From: an uncultured Opitutaceae bacterium
GTDB taxonomy: Bacteria > Verrucomicrobiota > Verrucomicrobiia > Opitutales > Opitutaceae
Length of the DNA: 64,000 bases
Assembly: GCA_937958045.1 (NCBI GenBank)
Contig: CALFXL010000072.1
Coordinates: forward strand, 15,212-79,211
Direction of reading: 5' to 3'
Each line of letters opens with the position of its first letter. The stretch's first letter is position 1. Positions 61,901-64,000 of this stretch are shown one piece after another. The notes under the pieces were generated by a model. That model ran no database searches, was not told the origin of the DNA, and worked only from the letters and a program-made list of their open reading frames with translations. A program made the position numbers and the translations under genes.

Positions 61901-62382
61901 GCGCGGCGCTGCCGCCCAATGTTTCCGTCTCGCTCGCGATTGAGTGCGACACTGCACCGGTGCTCGCCGACCAAGGCCAACTGCAGCAAGTCCTGCTGAA
62001 CCTGTGCACGAATGGCTCGCACGCCATCGGCAAAAACACCGGCACGGTCCGGATCGGTTTGGCCTGCCTCACGTTCGCCGCCGATGACGCAAACATGCCT
62101 GCCGGATGTTCGCCCGGTGATTACGTGCGGCTGTCGGTCACCGACACCGGTTGCGGCATGGATGAAGCCACGCGCAAGCGCATTTTCGAGCCGTTCTTCA
62201 CGACCAAGAAATCCGGCGAAGGCACGGGACTCGGTCTGTCGATCGTTCAAGAGATCGTCCACGCGTGGCGCGGAGCCATGGCTGTGGACAGCACGCTGGG
62301 AGTCGGCACCACGTTCTTCGTTTACCTGCCACAGGCGGATATCCCCACGACCGCTGCCGCGCTGACGACGAGCGGAAACTGA
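61852..62382 (+). CDS. Fragment 3 of the broken kinase: HATPase domain
   Basis: 176 aa from GTG 61852. N box QQVLLNLCTNGSHAI, G1 VTDTGCGMDE, F box EPFFTTKKSGEG and G2 GTGLGLSIV. In the intact protein this would follow the HisKA helices. Its stop at 62380-62382 is adjacent to the NarL regulator's stop (62383), so the two genes are convergent with no gap. Confidence 0.6.
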   Translation: MLLDLVEITRGTAPLLSAALPPNVSVSLAIECDTAPVLADQGQLQQVLLNLCTNGSHAIGKNTGTVRIGLACLTFAADDANMPAGCSPGDYVRLSVTDTGCGMDEATRKRIFEPFFTTKKSGEGTGLGLSIVQEIVHAWRGAMAVDSTLGVGTTFFVYLPQADIPTTAAALTTSGN

Positions 62383-63027
62383 TCAGAGTTGAACGAGTCC
62401 TTCTTTGATCGCGATGTGCGTCAGCTCGATGACGTTGTTCACTTTCAGTTTTGAGAAGAGCTTTAGACGGAAGACCTCGATCGTCTTCGGGCTGAGGTGC
62501 AGGCGGCCCGCGATTTCCTTGGTGCCATAACCCTCGGCGAGCAATTGCAGCACTTCGCGTTCGCGCATCGTCAGCACTTCGAGCAACGTCGGCACATCGC
62601 CCGCCCTGGCGAGCAGCGCAAATTGCGGACTCAACCACACCTCGCCGCGTTGCGCGGCTTCGATCGCGGTAAGGATGTGATCGAACGCGAGATCCTTGTG
62701 CACATACGCGTTCACGCCCGCATCGAGCGCTTGGGAAATCGTCCGGCGCTCGTCGTGCATCGACAACATCACGATGATCCCGGGGAAACCCCCGCCGCGC
62801 ATCTGTCGCGTGGCCTCGACACCGTTCAGCTCTCCCATCGCCATGTCGGTGATCACGATTTCGGGCCGATGTTCGGCCACACCTTCCACCAGCGCACGCC
62901 CATCAGCCGCTTCGCCGATCACGTGAAACTTCCCGGAACGTTCCAAAAGCATGCGCAGTCCGTCGCGCATGATCTTGTGATCGTCGGCGAGAAAAACCGT
63001 GGGCTTCTGCGGAGAAGTCTCTGTCAT
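62383..63027 (-). CDS. NarL/FixJ-family response regulator
   Basis: 214 aa. Receiver with DDHKIMRDGLRMLLE, phospho-Asp in IVITDMAMGELNG, and K in AYVHKDL; then LuxR-type HTH (LTMREREVLQLLAEGYGTKEIAGRLHLSPKTIEVFRLKL). It is convergent with the broken kinase, its most likely original partner (inference). The helix-turn-helix is complete, so it may be active with another kinase. Confidence 0.95.
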   Translation of the reverse strand: MTETSPQKPTVFLADDHKIMRDGLRMLLERSGKFHVIGEAADGRALVEGVAEHRPEIVITDMAMGELNGVEATRQMRGGGFPGIIVMLSMHDERRTISQALDAGVNAYVHKDLAFDHILTAIEAAQRGEVWLSPQFALLARAGDVPTLLEVLTMREREVLQLLAEGYGTKEIAGRLHLSPKTIEVFRLKLFSKLKVNNVIELTHIAIKEGLVQL

Positions 63028-63208
63028 GGTAGAAGATAAATATGGTTTCCGCGCAGCGAAGCTCTTCGTTGCGGCAAGGGCTAGACCGAGGTATTAGTGA
63101 AACGAAACACGCAACTGATCGAATTTTCTTCCTGCGAAAGCTTAAGAAATAACCCTTGTCCGGTATCCCACGCCATCGCTACGTTGCGGATTTGCAACCA
63201 CATCGCCT

Positions 63209-64000
63209 ATGATCGTCACCACCGCACAGCTCTTCAAACACGCTTATGGCAAGTACGCCGTCGGCGCCTATAATATCAATAACGCCGAGCAGGCGATGGG
63301 ACTTTTCAAGGGAGCCATCGATTCCAAGGCCCCCTTTATCATCCAGATTTCGAAGGGCGCTCGTAACTACACCAACAAGAAGATGCTCGAGGCCATCATC
63401 CGTGCCGCCGACGAAATCTTCCCCGAAGCGATCTTCGCCGTGCACCTCGACCACGGTGACGAAGAAACCTGCTACGACTGCATCAACTCCGGCTTCTACA
63501 GCTCGGTCATGATCGATGCGTCGCACGATCCATTCGAAAAGAACATCGAGATCACCAAGCGCGTCGTCGAAGCCGCTCACGCCAAAGGTCTCTCCGTCGA
63601 GGCCGAACTCGGTATGCTCGGCGGTGTCGAAGAAGATATTAAGGTCGAAGACGGTCACGCCACGCTCACGAACCCGGTCGAAGCCGAAGAATTCGTGAAG
63701 CGCACCGGCTGCGACTCCCTCGCCTGCGCCATCGGTACCTCGCACGGCGCGTTCAAGTTCAAGGGCAAGCAGTCCCTCCACTTCGACGTCCTCAAGCAAA
63801 TCCAGGATCGTCTCCCCGGCTTCCCGCTTGTCATGCACGGCTCGTCCTCCGTTCCGCAAGACGAAGTCGCTCGCATCAACGCCGCCGGCGGCCAGATCAA
63901 GGATTCGGCTGGCGTGGACGTGAACGAATACCTTCCCGCAGCCAAACTCGGCGTCACCAAGATCAACATCGACACCGACGGCCGCCTCGTCTGGACCCGC
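63209..64000 (+). CDS. fba: Class II fructose-bisphosphate aldolase, 3' end cut by window edge
   Basis: 264 codons, open to the end. MIVTTAQLFKHAYGKYAVGAYNINN at the start, zinc ligands in FAVHLDHGDEE, catalytic-site EAELGMLGG, and VMHGSSSVPQ. It splits fructose 1,6-bisphosphate to glyceraldehyde phosphate and dihydroxyacetone phosphate, the substrate of MgsA elsewhere in the window. Start ATG 63209 gives the family N terminus. The gene is preceded by a 180-nt spacer. Codon use is strongly biased to C-ending codons, as in highly expressed genes. Confidence 0.95.
   Translation, partial: MIVTTAQLFKHAYGKYAVGAYNINNAEQAMGLFKGAIDSKAPFIIQISKGARNYTNKKMLEAIIRAADEIFPEAIFAVHLDHGDEETCYDCINSGFYSSVMIDASHDPFEKNIEITKRVVEAAHAKGLSVEAELGMLGGVEEDIKVEDGHATLTNPVEAEEFVKRTGCDSLACAIGTSHGAFKFKGKQSLHFDVLKQIQDRLPGFPLVMHGSSSVPQDEVARINAAGGQIKDSAGVDVNEYLPAAKLGVTKINIDTDGRLVWTR

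Larger units (their letters stand above)
59661..62382 (+). pseudogene. Membrane-anchored PAS histidine kinase broken by two short insertions
   Basis: Three frames together encode one protein: periplasmic helical sensor, TM2, HAMP (about LTLEIVQAITRVARGERDV), three PAS domains, HisKA (KLAAGVAHDFNNLLTG) and HATPase (TDTGCGMDEATRKRIFEPFF, GLGLSIVQ). Break 1: TTGGC is doubled at 60294-60303, giving a stop at 60306-60308; removing one copy gives LGLALIAGRRSRPL, the normal TM2/HAMP junction. Break 2: an extra CG (61799-61800) ends the second frame at 61900; without it the sequence reads ARTLVRRILDFSRG. Both shifts account exactly for the frame changes. It could be assembly error or inactivation. 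It is divergent from mcp, and its 3' end touches the response regulator. Confidence 0.75.

Overview
The window is a GC-rich, densely coded bacterial chromosome segment with mostly housekeeping and core metabolic genes and no phage, insertion sequence, CRISPR array or rRNA operon. Gene content fits a Gram-negative Verrucomicrobiota member, most likely Opitutaceae: citramalate synthase, cardiolipin synthase, outer-membrane-type lipoproteins, MenD menaquinone synthesis, an ilvN-ilvC pair, a fused siroheme/HemD protein, a family 10 pectate lyase beside an FGE-like/sialidase fusion, and many orphan two-component proteins. The taxonomic call is inference from gene content, not a database match.

Layout. 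1-2.4 kb: a truncated CHASE3 sensor kinase divergent from a REC-kinase-REC hybrid, then tRNA-Tyr. 2.5-11.3 kb: cardiolipin synthase, cimA, a glycine-rich lipoprotein, an ABC ATPase/permease pair, an NtrC-type regulator, a site-2 protease and a PEGA-like lipoprotein. 11.3-15.3 kb: ctpA-tsaD operon, a MidA-like methyltransferase, rpmB. 15.4-18.2 kb: isoquinoline-oxidoreductase-like molybdenum hydroxylase. 18.3-26.8 kb: a long minus-strand run (trpF, DegT aminotransferase, HD protein, cobA-hemD fusion, hemC, ilvC, ilvN, tRNA-Val, asd). 26.8-34.8 kb: L,D-transpeptidase, metal P-type ATPase, DinG helicase, PP2C-TPR pair, glycosyltransferase. 34.9-44.5 kb: tRNA-Gly, YjfB-like protein, recR-ybaB, SDR, DJ-1/PfpI protein, glycosyltransferase, flavin disulfide reductase, menD, dps, RRM protein, fatty acid hydroxylase. 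44.7-52.8 kb: purL, lipoprotein, mgsA, MFS transporter, rhomboid, SRPBCC, DoxX. 53-57.5 kb: a tRNA with CAU anticodon, pectate lyase, FGE/sialidase fusion. 57.3-63.0 kb: CheW, MCP, a frameshifted PAS histidine kinase and a NarL-type regulator. The right edge cuts a class II fructose-bisphosphate aldolase.

How genes work together. Branched-chain and aspartate-family amino acid synthesis is represented by cimA, ilvN, ilvC and asd; tRNA-Val(UAC) lies 23 nt upstream of ilvN on the same strand with no terminator between. hemC and cobA-hemD make uroporphyrinogen III and precorrin-2. The pectate lyase and its divergent neighbour suggest plant-polysaccharide use. The signalling block near the right end looks like a small orphan chemosensory or two-component locus in which the kinase is broken by two short insertions.

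I did not find a convincing wholly new multi-gene system. The observations most worth checking are the tRNA-Val/ilvNC leader arrangement, the broken kinase (a 5-bp tandem duplication and a 2-bp insertion), a repeat-like element coding for a linker inside PurL, a probable lost stop in the sialidase fusion at an A6 run, and three alternately pairing TTGCCC arms directly upstream of cobA-hemD.
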